A stretch of DNA of 64,000 nt, from positions 205,447-269,446 of the forward strand of contig JBNFNA010000002.1 of assembly GCA_049941595.1 (NCBI GenBank), read 5' to 3'. Each line of letters opens with the position of its first letter. The first letter of the stretch is position 1. The DNA is from Pasteurella sp049941595 (lineage in GTDB: Bacteria; Pseudomonadota; Gammaproteobacteria; Enterobacterales; Pasteurellaceae). The translations under genes and the position numbers were made by a program. Positions 23,393 to 33,484 of the stretch are shown here, piece by piece. Below the pieces are notes generated by a model, which was given only the letters and a program-made list of their open reading frames with translations, searched no databases and was not told the origin of the DNA.

Positions 23393-26359
23393 TTAAACAT
23401 TTTCTACTTGGCTTTCTGCTTTTGTAGGTTCTGCATAAACGTGGCTAATTGCACTGTGGTGGCCCGCTGAGCCTTTACCGTGGAAATAATAGCGTGATTC
23501 TGTCCAAGCTGGAATACTCACCATTTCAAGCACTTCATCGCTTGCTTTGGCTAAAGTCATTTCCGATTTAGTATGTTCCACTGCAGAGATTGTGCCTAAA
23601 CGACCAGTGAAGTTAAAAGTGCGGTCATTTTCTGACATTATTTTCACTTCAACAGGTTCAGACTGCTCTTTAGTAGCTTCTTCAACAACTGGCTCTGCAG
23701 AAACTGCTTCGCCAGCATTACTTTCCACTGCATCAGCTTCTGGCTCAATCACTTGCTTGGTCACTTCCACAGTTTCAACCAAGGGTTGTTCTGCACTTAA
23801 ACGATCAAGGGAAGCTTGAACTTTTTTCTCCACAGACTCGTTTGCCGGCTGTGTCATAAATGGATTAAATGGCTTAGTGCCTTTTTCCATTTCATCAACC
23901 ACAATATCTATCGCTGGCGTTGTTGCAACGATGTCTTTTGGTTGACCTTGTTGTTCAAGTAACTCATCTACTGATAAGAACTGCTGAGTTTCTTTCGCAT
24001 TGCTCACTGCGCTGTAATCGATGCAAACTTTACCGCTCGCAAGCTCTGGTGACGCAACAGCTGCAAAGAGTGGCATCGGTGATTTTTGCTCTGTTTGATT
24101 ACGACGACGGCGTTGGTTGCTTACACGTAAATGACGAGGTAAACGACGACGATTATCGCGACGTTTTTCGTTTTCACCTTCTTCAGCCACAACCGTTTCA
24201 TCTGCCAACATTTCTTCTGGAATTTCTACCGCACGTTCTTCAACAGGAAGAACCTCAGCAACTGCTGCAAGAGGTTTTTCTTCTGTTAACGCAATAGCTT
24301 TATCTTCCACCACCTCATCCGTAATACGCACTTTCTTACGTAAATCGCGACGTTGACGGCGTTGTGTTGTTTGCTCTGTTTTCTCAGTTTCTACCGCATC
24401 GACTTGCGTTTCTAAAGCAACTGGCGCTGTTACCGCATTTTCTGTTGCATTTGCTTTGCGATTGCGTTTACGTTCTGATTTCGGCGGACGAGCAACAACC
24501 TCTTCTTCATTACGTTTTGGCGTATTTTCACGTTCACCATTTTCTGAACGAGAACGGCGGTTATTACGACGCTCTTGGTTACGGCGATTGCGATTATTAC
24601 GGGTGCGAGGGTGCTTAGTTTTTTCCTCTTCAGCAGGTTTACTTTGAAATAACGCTTTAATTTTTGCCACAATGCGTGCTAGTAAAGACGGTTTTTGCTC
24701 GACTTTTTTCTCTGGCACTGGGGCTGGTGTTGGAATTGAAATAGAAACAGCCGCACTTTCTAACACGCTTTCAGTGGTGACTGCTGCCGTTTCAATATTG
24801 CGTGACACTAAAGATTCTTCAGGCACGAAATGCTCATCTTGTTCTTGATGAAGCTTCACTAAGTTATAGCTTAACTCATTCACTTCTTCGCCATCACGCA
24901 CACGGAATACGCTGAAATGTGGCGTTTCCATTGCTTCATTTGGCACAACGATAACATCTACATCGTGACGCTTCTCAATGTTGCTGATTGCGCGACGTTT
25001 TTCATTCAATAAGTAAGAAGCGATTTCCACAGGCACAATGGTGTGAACTTGCTTCGTATTTTCTTTTAATGCTTCTTCTTCGATTAAACGTAAAATCGAT
25101 AAAGAAAGTGATTCATTATCGCGGATTTTACCCGTTCCTTGGCAGCGTGGGCAGACGTGGTGAGAAGACTCACCTAACGATGGGCTTAAACGCTGACGTG
25201 ACATTTCTAATAAACCGAAACGGGAAATACGGCTAATTTGAATACGTGCACGATCTTGACGAACGGCATCACGAATGCGATTTTCAACTTCACGTTGATG
25301 ACGAACTGGTGTCATATCGATAAAGTCGATCACGATCAAACCACCTAAGTCACGTAAACGCAATTGACGAGCAATTTCATCTGCCGCTTCTAAGTTGGTG
25401 TTTAATGCAGTTTCTTCAATGTCACCACCACGTGTTGAACGTGATGAGTTAATATCAATCGCTGTTAATGCTTCTGTTACATCAATAACTATTGAGCCGC
25501 CAGACGGTAAACGCACTTCACGTTGGAACGCAGATTCAATTTGCGATTCAATTTGATAGTGGCTGAAAAGTGGTACTTCACCTTGGTAAAGTTTCACACG
25601 ATGAATGAAATCAGGGCGCACTAATTTAATATGTGCTTTTGCCTTTTCATACACTTTCGGACTATCAATTAAGATTTCACCAATATCACGACGTAGGTAA
25701 TCGCGGATTGCACGCACGATCACATCACTTTCTTGGTGAATTAAGAATGGGGCAGGACGGCTTTGTGAAGCTTGTTTAATCGCTTCCCAATGGTGTAGCA
25801 ACACTTTTAAGTCCCATTGTAATTCTTCTGGGGATTTACCCACACCAGCGGTACGCACAATTAAGCCGACACCATCTGGCACTTCTAAAGAACTCAATGC
25901 ATCTTTTAACTCTAGGCGCTCATCACCCTCAATACGACGTGAAATGCCTCCTGCTCTTGGATTATTTGGCATAATCACCAAATAACTACCTGCTAAAGAA
26001 ACAAAGGTCGTCAATGCTGCACCTTTGTTTCCGCGCTCTTCCTTGTTTACTTGAACGATAACTTCTTGTCCTTCGCTCAAAATATCACGAATATTTGGAC
26101 GACCTTGATAAACATAGTCATCAGGGAAATACTCACGTGCAATTTCTTTTAACGGTAAGAAACCGTGGCGTTCTGCGCCATAGTCAACAAACGCAGCTTC
26201 AAGACTTGGTTCAACGCGAGTAATACGGCCTTTGTAAATGTTTGCTTTTTTCTGTTCGTGTCCTGGACTTTCAATATCCAAGTCAAATAAACGTTGCCCA
26301 TCAACAAGCGCAACGCGCAACTCTTCTTTTTGAGTTGCATTGATTAACATTCTTTTCAT
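23393..26359 (-). CDS. rne: Ribonuclease E
   Basis: 988-residue endonuclease core of the RNA degradosome. The catalytic half has MKRMLIN, an S1 domain (KANIYKGRITRVEPSLEAAF), the magnesium-binding Asp residues in AIDINSSRSTRG and IVIDFIDMT, and the zinc-link CPRCQGTG near residue 405. The C-terminal half is low-complexity: Arg-rich RNA-binding stretches (RNNRNRRNQERRNNRR), long Glu/Val/Ala regions, and a conserved end (RYYFHGKGSAGHH) that likely binds PNPase. An uptake sequence is embedded in this half near 23620. Divergent from rluC, as in other gammaproteobacteria. Confidence 0.96.
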   Translation of the reverse strand: MKRMLINATQKEELRVALVDGQRLFDLDIESPGHEQKKANIYKGRITRVEPSLEAAFVDYGAERHGFLPLKEIAREYFPDDYVYQGRPNIRDILSEGQEVIVQVNKEERGNKGAALTTFVSLAGSYLVIMPNNPRAGGISRRIEGDERLELKDALSSLEVPDGVGLIVRTAGVGKSPEELQWDLKVLLHHWEAIKQASQSRPAPFLIHQESDVIVRAIRDYLRRDIGEILIDSPKVYEKAKAHIKLVRPDFIHRVKLYQGEVPLFSHYQIESQIESAFQREVRLPSGGSIVIDVTEALTAIDINSSRSTRGGDIEETALNTNLEAADEIARQLRLRDLGGLIVIDFIDMTPVRHQREVENRIRDAVRQDRARIQISRISRFGLLEMSRQRLSPSLGESSHHVCPRCQGTGKIRDNESLSLSILRLIEEEALKENTKQVHTIVPVEIASYLLNEKRRAISNIEKRHDVDVIVVPNEAMETPHFSVFRVRDGEEVNELSYNLVKLHQEQDEHFVPEESLVSRNIETAAVTTESVLESAAVSISIPTPAPVPEKKVEQKPSLLARIVAKIKALFQSKPAEEEKTKHPRTRNNRNRRNQERRNNRRSRSENGERENTPKRNEEEVVARPPKSERKRNRKANATENAVTAPVALETQVDAVETEKTEQTTQRRQRRDLRKKVRITDEVVEDKAIALTEEKPLAAVAEVLPVEERAVEIPEEMLADETVVAEEGENEKRRDNRRRLPRHLRVSNQRRRRNQTEQKSPMPLFAAVASPELASGKVCIDYSAVSNAKETQQFLSVDELLEQQGQPKDIVATTPAIDIVVDEMEKGTKPFNPFMTQPANESVEKKVQASLDRLSAEQPLVETVEVTKQVIEPEADAVESNAGEAVSAEPVVEEATKEQSEPVEVKIMSENDRTFNFTGRLGTISAVEHTKSEMTLAKASDEVLEMVSIPAWTESRYYFHGKGSAGHHSAISHVYAEPTKAESQVENV

Positions 26360-26487
26360 TATTTGTACTCTATATTTTTATTCTGATTTTAATAAAAAAT
26401 GACCGCACTTTTGTCTTAGTAATCGACCTCGTGTCTGTCGCAGAATGTCTGTCTCTCGACTGTCATCTGCTGGGTGCATTGATCACC

Positions 26488-26518
26488 TTACTAAAGAAAA
26501 TAAATTGACCTTTAGTAA
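26488..26518 (-). promoter_or_regulatory. Hairpin in the rne leader / rne-rluC gap
   Basis: The gap 26360-26786 (427 bp) has no gene. It carries a 9-bp hairpin TTACTAAAG / CTTTAGTAA 129 nt before rne and an uptake sequence at about 26401. E. coli rne has a long structured leader through which RNase E represses its own synthesis; this leader is a positional match only. A reading frame from 26607 extends rluC upstream but is not needed. Confidence 0.45.
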
Positions 26519-26786
26519 AACAAAATCGGATATGGAAAATGATTTTGCAAGCAATACGCCATTTTTTAATGTTTTAGTTTAAAAATCGCTGATTTATTAA
26601 TGTCTTATGCCATTTGCTGCATTATATACGCTCAACGATAGCGCTCCATTTTTAAGTCAATTTAATGACATAAAAATACGCCCTATTATGGACTTATCAC
26701 TCTCATTTATCAAGGTAATTTTAATCATCCAAGGCTTTCTAAAATATGGTATGATCAGTGCAATTTTAGCCAGAAAGAATATTCAA

Positions 26787-27758
26787 ATGAGCAATAAAAC
26801 TGACGAAAAAATCATCAATCAAAGCGTAAAAATGCTCACGATTAGTGAAGATGAAGCGGGGCAACGCATTGATAACTATTTATTAGCCAAACTGAAAGGC
26901 GTGCCAAAAAGTTTAATTTACCGCATTTTGCGTAAAGGTGAAGTGCGTGTAAACAAAGGTCGTATCAAACCAGAATATAAATTACAAGCCAACGATATTG
27001 TGCGTGTTCCGCCTGTGCGTGTATCTGAAAAAGAACAAGCACCGGTTTCCACAAAATTAAATAAAGTCAATCAGTTAGAAAATCAGATTTTATTTGAAGA
27101 CGATTGTTTATTAGTGCTTAACAAGCCGTCTGGCATTGCTGTGCACGGCGGCAGTGGGTTGAATTTTGGTGTGATTGAAGCCTTACGTGCACTTCGTCCA
27201 GATGCGCGTTTTCTTGAGTTAGTACACCGTTTAGACCGTGATACCTCAGGCATTTTATTAGTTGCGAAAAAACGTTCTGCATTACGCAATTTACACGAAC
27301 AATTACGTGAAAAAACCGTACAAAAAGACTATTTAGCCTTAGTGCGTGGGCAGTGGCAATCGCACTGCAAAGTGGTTAAAGCACCATTATTGAAAAATGA
27401 ACTCTCAAGCGGCGAGCGTATCGTACGAGTGAGTGAACAAGGCAAACCGTCTGAAACACGTTTTTCTATTGAAGAACGTTATGAAAACGCCACTTTAGTG
27501 AAAGCATCGCCTGTGACGGGGCGTACTCATCAAATTCGTGTGCATACACAATATGCAGGACACCCCATTGCGCTCGACGATAAATACGGTGACAAACAAT
27601 TTGATGAGCAAATGAGTGAAGTTGGTTTAAAACGCTTATTTCTTCACGCTTTTTCCATTCGTTTTGAGCACCCAAAATCTGGGGAAACACTACGTATCAA
27701 TGCCCCACTTGATAATGAAATGAAAGGCATTTTGAAGAAATTACGTGAGCAAAAGTAG
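26787..27758 (+). CDS. rluC: 23S rRNA pseudouridine(955/2504/2580) synthase
   Basis: 323 residues from MSNKTDEK. I rejected the 180-bp longer frame because it runs through the rne control region. An N-terminal S4 RNA-binding domain (QRIDNYLLAKLKGVPKSLIYRILRKGEVRVNKG) precedes the RluA-type catalytic domain, with HRLDRDTSGILLVAK (catalytic Asp) and GRTHQIRVH. Isomerises three uridines at the peptidyl-transferase centre. Followed directly by cobB on the same strand. Confidence 0.95.
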   Translation: MSNKTDEKIINQSVKMLTISEDEAGQRIDNYLLAKLKGVPKSLIYRILRKGEVRVNKGRIKPEYKLQANDIVRVPPVRVSEKEQAPVSTKLNKVNQLENQILFEDDCLLVLNKPSGIAVHGGSGLNFGVIEALRALRPDARFLELVHRLDRDTSGILLVAKKRSALRNLHEQLREKTVQKDYLALVRGQWQSHCKVVKAPLLKNELSSGERIVRVSEQGKPSETRFSIEERYENATLVKASPVTGRTHQIRVHTQYAGHPIALDDKYGDKQFDEQMSEVGLKRLFLHAFSIRFEHPKSGETLRINAPLDNEMKGILKKLREQK

Positions 27759-27837
27759 CTGTTTTTCTAGTATTATCGACAGGTAACTTAACATTTAAGC
27801 CTGTTAGTTAAGTTATTTATTCATAGAGAGAGCGAAT

Positions 27838-28542
27838 ATGTCAAAAAAACCCAAAATTGTTGTACTAACAGGCGCAGGGATTTCTGCAGAATCAGGCATT
27901 AGAACATTCCGCGCCGCTGATGGTTTATGGGAAAACCATCGTGTTGAAGATGTTGCAACACCCGAAGGATTTGCACGCGATCCAAAATTAGTTCAGCGCT
28001 TTTATAATGAACGTCGCAAACAATTATTCTCTGATGAAGTGAAACCGAATGTAGCGCATCTTGCCTTAGCTGAATTAGAGAAAAAGATCGGCAATAATCT
28101 TTTAGTTGTCACACAAAATGTGGATAACTTACACGAACGTGCAGGATCAAAAAATATTATCCATATGCACGGTGAGTTATTAAAAGTACGCTGTGTGAAA
28201 TCCGGTCAGATTTATGATTGGCAAGAGGATATCACTGCTCAAGACAAATGTCAGTGCTGTGCAACGCCTCAAACTTTGCGACCGCACATCGTGTGGTTTG
28301 GCGAGATCCCGTTAGAAATGGAAAAAATTCAGACCGCACTTTCTGAATGTGATTATTTTATTTCGATTGGGACTTCAGGCAATGTCTACCCAGCAGCAGG
28401 CTTTGTGCGTGAAGCCTTATTTTATGGGGCACATACCGTAGAGCTAAATTTAGAGCCGAGCCAAGTGCGGTCAAATTTTGCAGAATTTCATTATGGTAAA
28501 GCGAGTGAAGTTGTACCGAATTACTTAAAACAATTTCTGTAA
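27838..28542 (+). CDS. cobB: NAD-dependent protein deacylase (sirtuin)
   Basis: 234-residue Sir2 enzyme. Rossmann motifs GAGISAESGI and TQNVDNLHERAG, catalytic His in IHMHGEL, and a zinc module with CVKSG and CQCC. The order and Tyr/Arg residues in the ERRKQLF segment suggest class III desuccinylase activity like E. coli CobB. It removes acyl groups from lysines using NAD. Two uptake sequences lie in the coding region. Shares a terminator with convergent brnQ. Confidence 0.93.
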   Translation: MSKKPKIVVLTGAGISAESGIRTFRAADGLWENHRVEDVATPEGFARDPKLVQRFYNERRKQLFSDEVKPNVAHLALAELEKKIGNNLLVVTQNVDNLHERAGSKNIIHMHGELLKVRCVKSGQIYDWQEDITAQDKCQCCATPQTLRPHIVWFGEIPLEMEKIQTALSECDYFISIGTSGNVYPAAGFVREALFYGAHTVELNLEPSQVRSNFAEFHYGKASEVVPNYLKQFL

Positions 28543-28562
28543 AACCGTATAACAAGCAATAA

Positions 28563-28592
28563 AAAAGGTCTAGCAATGATGCTAGACCTTTT
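28563..28592. terminator. Bidirectional terminator between cobB and brnQ
   Basis: Perfect 13-bp stem AAAAGGTCTAGCA / TGCTAGACCTTTT with a 4-nt loop; A- and T-runs serve both directions. Confidence 0.92.
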
Positions 28593-28607
28593 TGTTATGG
28601 AAACGAA

Positions 28608-29912
28608 TTATTTCGCACAAGAAGCCTTACAAGGGACTACTTTTGCGATAATTAAACCAACGATACAACCAAAAATCGCTACTGGTAACCATTCCATAGA
28701 TTGTGCTTTAAGCGGTAAACCTGCAACAAGTTCTGAACCCATTACTGAAAGGATTGACACGATAGTCACTAAAACAAGTGGAAGACCTTTCGCTAATTTT
28801 GGTAATGGCATAACTAAGTTGACTAATAACAATAACATTGCTGTCATTGAAATTGGGTAAAGCACTAATAATACAGGAACTGATTTACTGATTACAGCGT
28901 TTAAGCCTTGGTTTGCTAAACCGAAACCAATTAATGTGAATAAAATCGCATAGTTACGGTAAGAAATCGCAGGGAAAATGCTGTTGAAGTAAGATGATGT
29001 TGCAACAACTAAACCAATCGCAGTAGTTAAACACGCAAGCGTTACGATTAAGCCAAGTAAGCTACGACCTAATTCACCAAATGATTGTGCAGTTGCTTCA
29101 TTTAAGATGAACACACCTAAGTTTTGACCTTTTACACTCACATCAGCAAGGGTTTCTGCGGTTAATAGCATATTGTTACCAATCCAACCGATTGCAATAT
29201 AAATGAACGCAAGTGCAAGTGCTGCAACGATACTTGCTAAAGTTGCCTGTTTGGTGAAGCTGCTGCTCTTATCACTTTTCGAACGAATTGCATTCATTAC
29301 GACAACAGAGAAAGCGAATGACGCTAATACGTCCATTGTTTGATAACCTTCGATAAAGCCAGTGATTAATGGGTTTTGCATTGTATCTAAGGTATTTTCG
29401 TGCTCACCGCCAAGTAAAATACTTGCCATACGTACTACAAGCGCAATGATCGCTACTAAAAGTGCTGGTGTTAAGATTGCGCCAATGCGGTCCACCATTT
29501 TTGTTGGGTTTAAACTTACCCATAACGTGATACCAAAATAAATGAGGGTAAAAATAAATAATACAACGGTGTCTGTACCACCAATAAATGGGATCACTGC
29601 CATATCAAATGCAGTTGCAGCAGTACGTGGTATGGCGAAGAATGGTCCAATGGTTAAGTAAATTGCACCAAGCAATAAAATAGAAATCCACGGGTGAATA
29701 TCTTCTAGTGCTTTTTTATAGCCACCTTCATAGCGTGTTGCCACTAAAATACCTAATAGAGGTAAGCCCACACCTGTTGCTACGAAACCAATAATCGCTG
29801 GCCAGAAACCGACACCACTTTCAAAACCTAGCTTAGGAGGGAAAATCAAGTTCCCCGCCCCGAAAAAGATGGCGAATAACATAAAGCCAACCACAAATGT
29901 GTTTTTGTTCAT
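28608..29912 (-). CDS. brnQ: Branched-chain amino acid : cation symporter
   Basis: 434 residues, LIVCS family, about 12 hydrophobic helices. N-terminal NTFVVGFMLFAIFFGAGNLIFPP is the family signature. It imports Leu/Ile/Val with Na+ across the inner membrane. I chose ATG 29912 with GAGG 8 nt upstream over a TTG twelve bases earlier, because that TTG overlaps the ribosome site. Monocistronic, with a long upstream gap shared with divergent pyrG. Confidence 0.93.
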   Translation of the reverse strand: MNKNTFVVGFMLFAIFFGAGNLIFPPKLGFESGVGFWPAIIGFVATGVGLPLLGILVATRYEGGYKKALEDIHPWISILLLGAIYLTIGPFFAIPRTAATAFDMAVIPFIGGTDTVVLFIFTLIYFGITLWVSLNPTKMVDRIGAILTPALLVAIIALVVRMASILLGGEHENTLDTMQNPLITGFIEGYQTMDVLASFAFSVVVMNAIRSKSDKSSSFTKQATLASIVAALALAFIYIAIGWIGNNMLLTAETLADVSVKGQNLGVFILNEATAQSFGELGRSLLGLIVTLACLTTAIGLVVATSSYFNSIFPAISYRNYAILFTLIGFGLANQGLNAVISKSVPVLLVLYPISMTAMLLLLVNLVMPLPKLAKGLPLVLVTIVSILSVMGSELVAGLPLKAQSMEWLPVAIFGCIVGLIIAKVVPCKASCAK

Positions 29913-30135
29913 ATAAAACCTCAAGTTAAAAAATATAAATAATGCTTTTAATATATAAGAAAATAGAAAAACGTAACATTCTACTATACAAATAAGGGAT
30001 TACCTATAAATGCGTGATAAAAAATGCACAATTATTGGATAAAATTCAAAATCTCCTGTTAAATTCAGGGGTAAATTAGAATAATGTTAAAGTAAAGCAG
30101 AAAGAGGGGCTTTACGAGAAAACCTTGCACAACGA

Positions 30136-30164
30136 TTGAGTTAATCTTCCCTTTGCTGTAAACT
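30136..30164 (+). promoter_or_regulatory. Predicted pyrG promoter
   Basis: TTGAGT, a 17-bp spacer, TAAACT, giving a leader of about 60 nt. The rest of the 318-bp brnQ-pyrG gap (29913-30230) is AT-rich and shows no gene. Confidence 0.5.
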
Positions 30165-30230
30165 ACTCTCCCGTCTTGATTATTCATTCAATCCAATAAT
30201 CCTTTTTTCATATCAATAGTTAGGTTTCAT

Positions 30231-31859
30231 ATGGCTACAAATTATATTTTTGTAACGGGCGGTGTTGTATCTTCCCTAGGTAAAGGTATTGCTGCGGCAT
30301 CATTAGCGGCGATCTTAGAAGCTCGTGGTTTAAAAGTAACAATGTTAAAACTGGATCCTTATATTAACGTCGATCCAGGCACAATGAGCCCAACTCAACA
30401 CGGTGAAGTGTTTGTAACCCAAGACGGGGCAGAAACGGATTTAGATTTAGGTCACTACGAGCGTTTCATTCGCACTAAAATGACGAAACGTAATAACTTC
30501 ACAACAGGTAAAATCTATTCTGAAGTGTTACGTAAAGAACGTCGTGGCGACTATTTAGGTGCGACCATTCAAGTTATTCCACATATTACTAACGAAATCA
30601 AATCGCGTGTGATTGATGGTGCAGCCGGTCACGATGTAGCTATCGTTGAAGTCGGCGGTACAGTAGGTGATATCGAATCCCTTCCATTCTTAGAGGCACT
30701 TCGCCAATTAGCAGTGCAAGTGGGTCGTGAGCGCACAATTTTTATGCACTTAACGTTAGTGCCATATATTCCAACTGCTGGCGAAGTGAAAACTAAACCA
30801 ACCCAACATTCTGTAAAAGAATTATTATCTATTGGTATCCAGCCAGATGTATTGGTGTGCCGTTCAGATCGTATGATCCCACCAAATGAGCGTGCGAAAA
30901 TCGCCTTATTCTGTAACGTACCAGAAAGAGCGGTCATTTCATTAAAAGATGTGAGCTCAATTTACCAAATTCCAGCCTTATTAAAATCACAAGGTTTAGA
31001 TGAGTTCATCTGCCAACGTTTCCACTTAGACTGCCCAGAAGCAGATCTTTCAGAATGGGAACAAGTGTTATACCAAGAAGCAAACCCAACAGGTGAAGTC
31101 ACTATTGGTATGGTGGGTAAATACACTGAATTGCCAGATGCCTATAAATCTGTGAATGAGGCATTAAAACACGCAGGTTTAAAAAATCGCTTAAATGTAA
31201 CGATCAAATACATCGACTCACAAGATGTGGAAACCAAAGGCACCGAAGTGCTACAAGGTGTAGACGGTATTTTAGTGCCGGGTGGCTTCGGTAATCGTGG
31301 CGTAGAAGGCAAAATCTTAACCGCACAATATGCACGTGAAAACAACATACCTTATTTAGGTATCTGTTTAGGTATGCAAGTTGCCTACATCGAATATGCA
31401 CGTAACGTTGCAGGCTTAGCGAATGCAAACTCCACAGAATTTGACCGCACTTGTGAGTACCCAGTCGTGGGCTTAATCACAGAATGGCAAGATGCGGAAG
31501 GCAACATTGAAACCCGTACCGATAAGTCTGATTTAGGTGGCACAATGCGTTTAGGTGCACAACAATGCCATTTAATCGAAGGCAGCAAAGCACGTGAGCT
31601 TTATGGTGCGGAAACTATCGAAGAACGTCACCGCCACCGTTACGAAGTGAACAACGTGTTACGTCCGCAAGTAGAAAAAGCAGGCTTAAAAATCACGGGG
31701 TTATCGGCAGACAAAAAATTAGTGGAAATCATTGAAGTGCCAAACCACCCTTGGTTTGTTGCGTGCCAATTCCACCCAGAATTTACGTCAACCCCGCGTG
31801 ATGGTCACCCATTATTCGCAGGCTTCGTGAAAGCTGCAAAAGAAAATCAGAAAAAATAA
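30231..31859 (+). CDS. pyrG: CTP synthase
   Basis: 542 residues; converts UTP to CTP with ATP and glutamine. The N-terminal synthetase domain begins TNYIFVTGGVVSSLGKGI (P-loop) with YINVDPGTMSP. The C-terminal class I glutaminase has PGGFGNRG (oxyanion), nucleophile Cys in LGICLGMQ and the His/Glu of QFHPEFTS. Full family length. It is followed by its own terminator and then eno, the same order as in E. coli. Confidence 0.98.
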   Translation: MATNYIFVTGGVVSSLGKGIAAASLAAILEARGLKVTMLKLDPYINVDPGTMSPTQHGEVFVTQDGAETDLDLGHYERFIRTKMTKRNNFTTGKIYSEVLRKERRGDYLGATIQVIPHITNEIKSRVIDGAAGHDVAIVEVGGTVGDIESLPFLEALRQLAVQVGRERTIFMHLTLVPYIPTAGEVKTKPTQHSVKELLSIGIQPDVLVCRSDRMIPPNERAKIALFCNVPERAVISLKDVSSIYQIPALLKSQGLDEFICQRFHLDCPEADLSEWEQVLYQEANPTGEVTIGMVGKYTELPDAYKSVNEALKHAGLKNRLNVTIKYIDSQDVETKGTEVLQGVDGILVPGGFGNRGVEGKILTAQYARENNIPYLGICLGMQVAYIEYARNVAGLANANSTEFDRTCEYPVVGLITEWQDAEGNIETRTDKSDLGGTMRLGAQQCHLIEGSKARELYGAETIEERHRHRYEVNNVLRPQVEKAGLKITGLSADKKLVEIIEVPNHPWFVACQFHPEFTSTPRDGHPLFAGFVKAAKENQKK

Positions 31860-31864
31860 TTCAT

Positions 31865-31884
31865 AACCCCACATTTGTGGGGTT
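31865..31884 (+). terminator. pyrG terminator
   Basis: AACCCCACA / TGTGGGGTT stem with a tight TT loop, followed by TATTTTAT. Confidence 0.88.
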
Positions 31885-32080
31885 TATTTTATCCAAAATA
31901 CGTTGTCTGGATAAAAAGCATTGAAAATAAAGTGCGGTTGATTTTTTCCATATTTTTATCTCTTAAAAAACTAGATATAAATCAATTAATCCGCATTTTC
32001 CAGAAGACAAACAATATGAATTATTTTAAGATACAAATCATTCGTTTTAGTTTAATTTTCATTTAAAGAGGAAAATAAAA

Positions 32081-33382
32081 ATGGCAAAAATCGTTAAAGT
32101 GATCGGCCGTGAAATCATCGACTCTCGTGGTAACCCAACTGTTGAAGCTGAAGTACATTTAGAAGGTGGCTTCGTAGGTTTAGCTGCAGCACCATCAGGT
32201 GCATCAACAGGTTCACGCGAAGCGTTAGAATTACGTGACGGTGACAAAGCACGTTTCTTAGGTAAAGGTGTATTAAAAGCTGTTTCTGCAGTAAACAACG
32301 AAATCGCACAAGCTATCGTAGGTAAAGATGCATCAAACCAAGCTGAAATCGACCAAATTATGATCGACTTAGATGGCACAGATAACAAATCTAAATTCGG
32401 TGCAAACGCAATCTTAGCTGTATCTTTAGCAAACGCAAAAGCAGCTGCTGCATCTAAAGGTTTACCTCTTTATGCACACATTGCTGAATTAAACGGCACT
32501 CCAGGTCAATATTCTATGCCATTACCAATGATGAACATCATCAACGGTGGTGAGCACGCAGACAACAACGTTGATATCCAAGAATTTATGATTCAACCAG
32601 TTGGTGCAAAAACTTTACGTGAAGCATTACGTATCGGTGCTGAAGTCTTCCACAACCTTGCTAAAGTATTAAAAGGCAAAGGCTTAAGCACAGCAGTTGG
32701 TGACGAAGGTGGTTTCGCACCTAACTTAGAATCAAACGCAGCTGCACTTGCTTGTATCAAAGAAGCAGTTGAAAAAGCAGGTTATGTATTAGGTAAAGAC
32801 GTCACTTTAGCGATGGACTGTGCATCATCTGAATTCTATAACAAAGAAAACGGTATGTACGAAATGAAAGGTGAAGGTAAATCATTCACTTCTCAAGAGT
32901 TTACTCACTACTTAGAAGGCTTATGTAAAGAGTACCCAATCGTGTCTATCGAAGATGGTCAAGATGAATCAGATTGGGATGGTTTTGCATACCAAACTAA
33001 AGTGTTAGGTGACAAAGTACAATTAGTTGGTGATGACTTATTCGTAACTAACACCAAAATCTTAAAAGAAGGTATCGAAAAAGGTATCGCGAACTCTATT
33101 TTAATCAAATTCAACCAAATCGGTTCATTAACTGAAACTTTAGCAGCAATCAAAATGGCTAAAGATGCTGGCTACACAGCAGTAATTTCACACCGTTCTG
33201 GTGAAACTGAAGATGCGACAATCGCAGACTTAGCAGTAGGTACAGCAGCAGGTCAAATCAAAACTGGTTCAATGAGCCGTTCTGACCGTATCGCGAAATA
33301 CAACCAATTAATCCGTATCGAAGAAGCATTAGGTGACAAAGCACCATTCTTAGGTTTAAAAGCGGTTAAAGGTCAAGCATAA
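32081..33382 (+). CDS. eno: Enolase
   Basis: 433-residue glycolytic enzyme (2-phosphoglycerate to phosphoenolpyruvate) and likely degradosome partner of RNase E. N-terminal GREIIDSRGNPTVE, catalytic Glu and Lys residues in GDEGGFAP and ILIKFNQIGSLTE, and SHRSGETED. Uses a narrow set of common codons, as expected of a highly expressed gene. AGAGGAA ribosome site. Separated from pyrG by 221 bp that contain an uptake sequence. Confidence 0.99.
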   Translation: MAKIVKVIGREIIDSRGNPTVEAEVHLEGGFVGLAAAPSGASTGSREALELRDGDKARFLGKGVLKAVSAVNNEIAQAIVGKDASNQAEIDQIMIDLDGTDNKSKFGANAILAVSLANAKAAAASKGLPLYAHIAELNGTPGQYSMPLPMMNIINGGEHADNNVDIQEFMIQPVGAKTLREALRIGAEVFHNLAKVLKGKGLSTAVGDEGGFAPNLESNAAALACIKEAVEKAGYVLGKDVTLAMDCASSEFYNKENGMYEMKGEGKSFTSQEFTHYLEGLCKEYPIVSIEDGQDESDWDGFAYQTKVLGDKVQLVGDDLFVTNTKILKEGIEKGIANSILIKFNQIGSLTETLAAIKMAKDAGYTAVISHRSGETEDATIADLAVGTAAGQIKTGSMSRSDRIAKYNQLIRIEEALGDKAPFLGLKAVKGQA

Positions 33383-33403
33383 TTCGCTGATAAAATCGTA
33401 AAA

Positions 33404-33437
33404 AAAAACACCGCACTTTTCGAAGTGCGGTGTTTTT
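33404..33437 (+). terminator. eno terminator made from an inverted USS pair
   Basis: Two opposed uptake cores (ACCGCACTT and AAGTGCGGT) form a 15-bp stem around a TTCG tetraloop, with flanking A and T runs. It serves eno and the convergent ruvX. Confidence 0.95.
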
Positions 33438-33484
33438 TTATAAAGTTTTGAAAGAAAAAGATGAAATCCAAAACACTAATCAGA

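Noticed and set aside
23920..24672. Several long frames opposite or shifted within the rne C-terminal half
   Set aside because: They arise from biased codons of the Arg/Glu-rich region and have no independent signals.
26607..26786. Sixty-codon N-terminal extension of rluC
   Set aside because: Not in the family and overlaps the rne/rluC control region; the ATG at 26787 gives the normal length.
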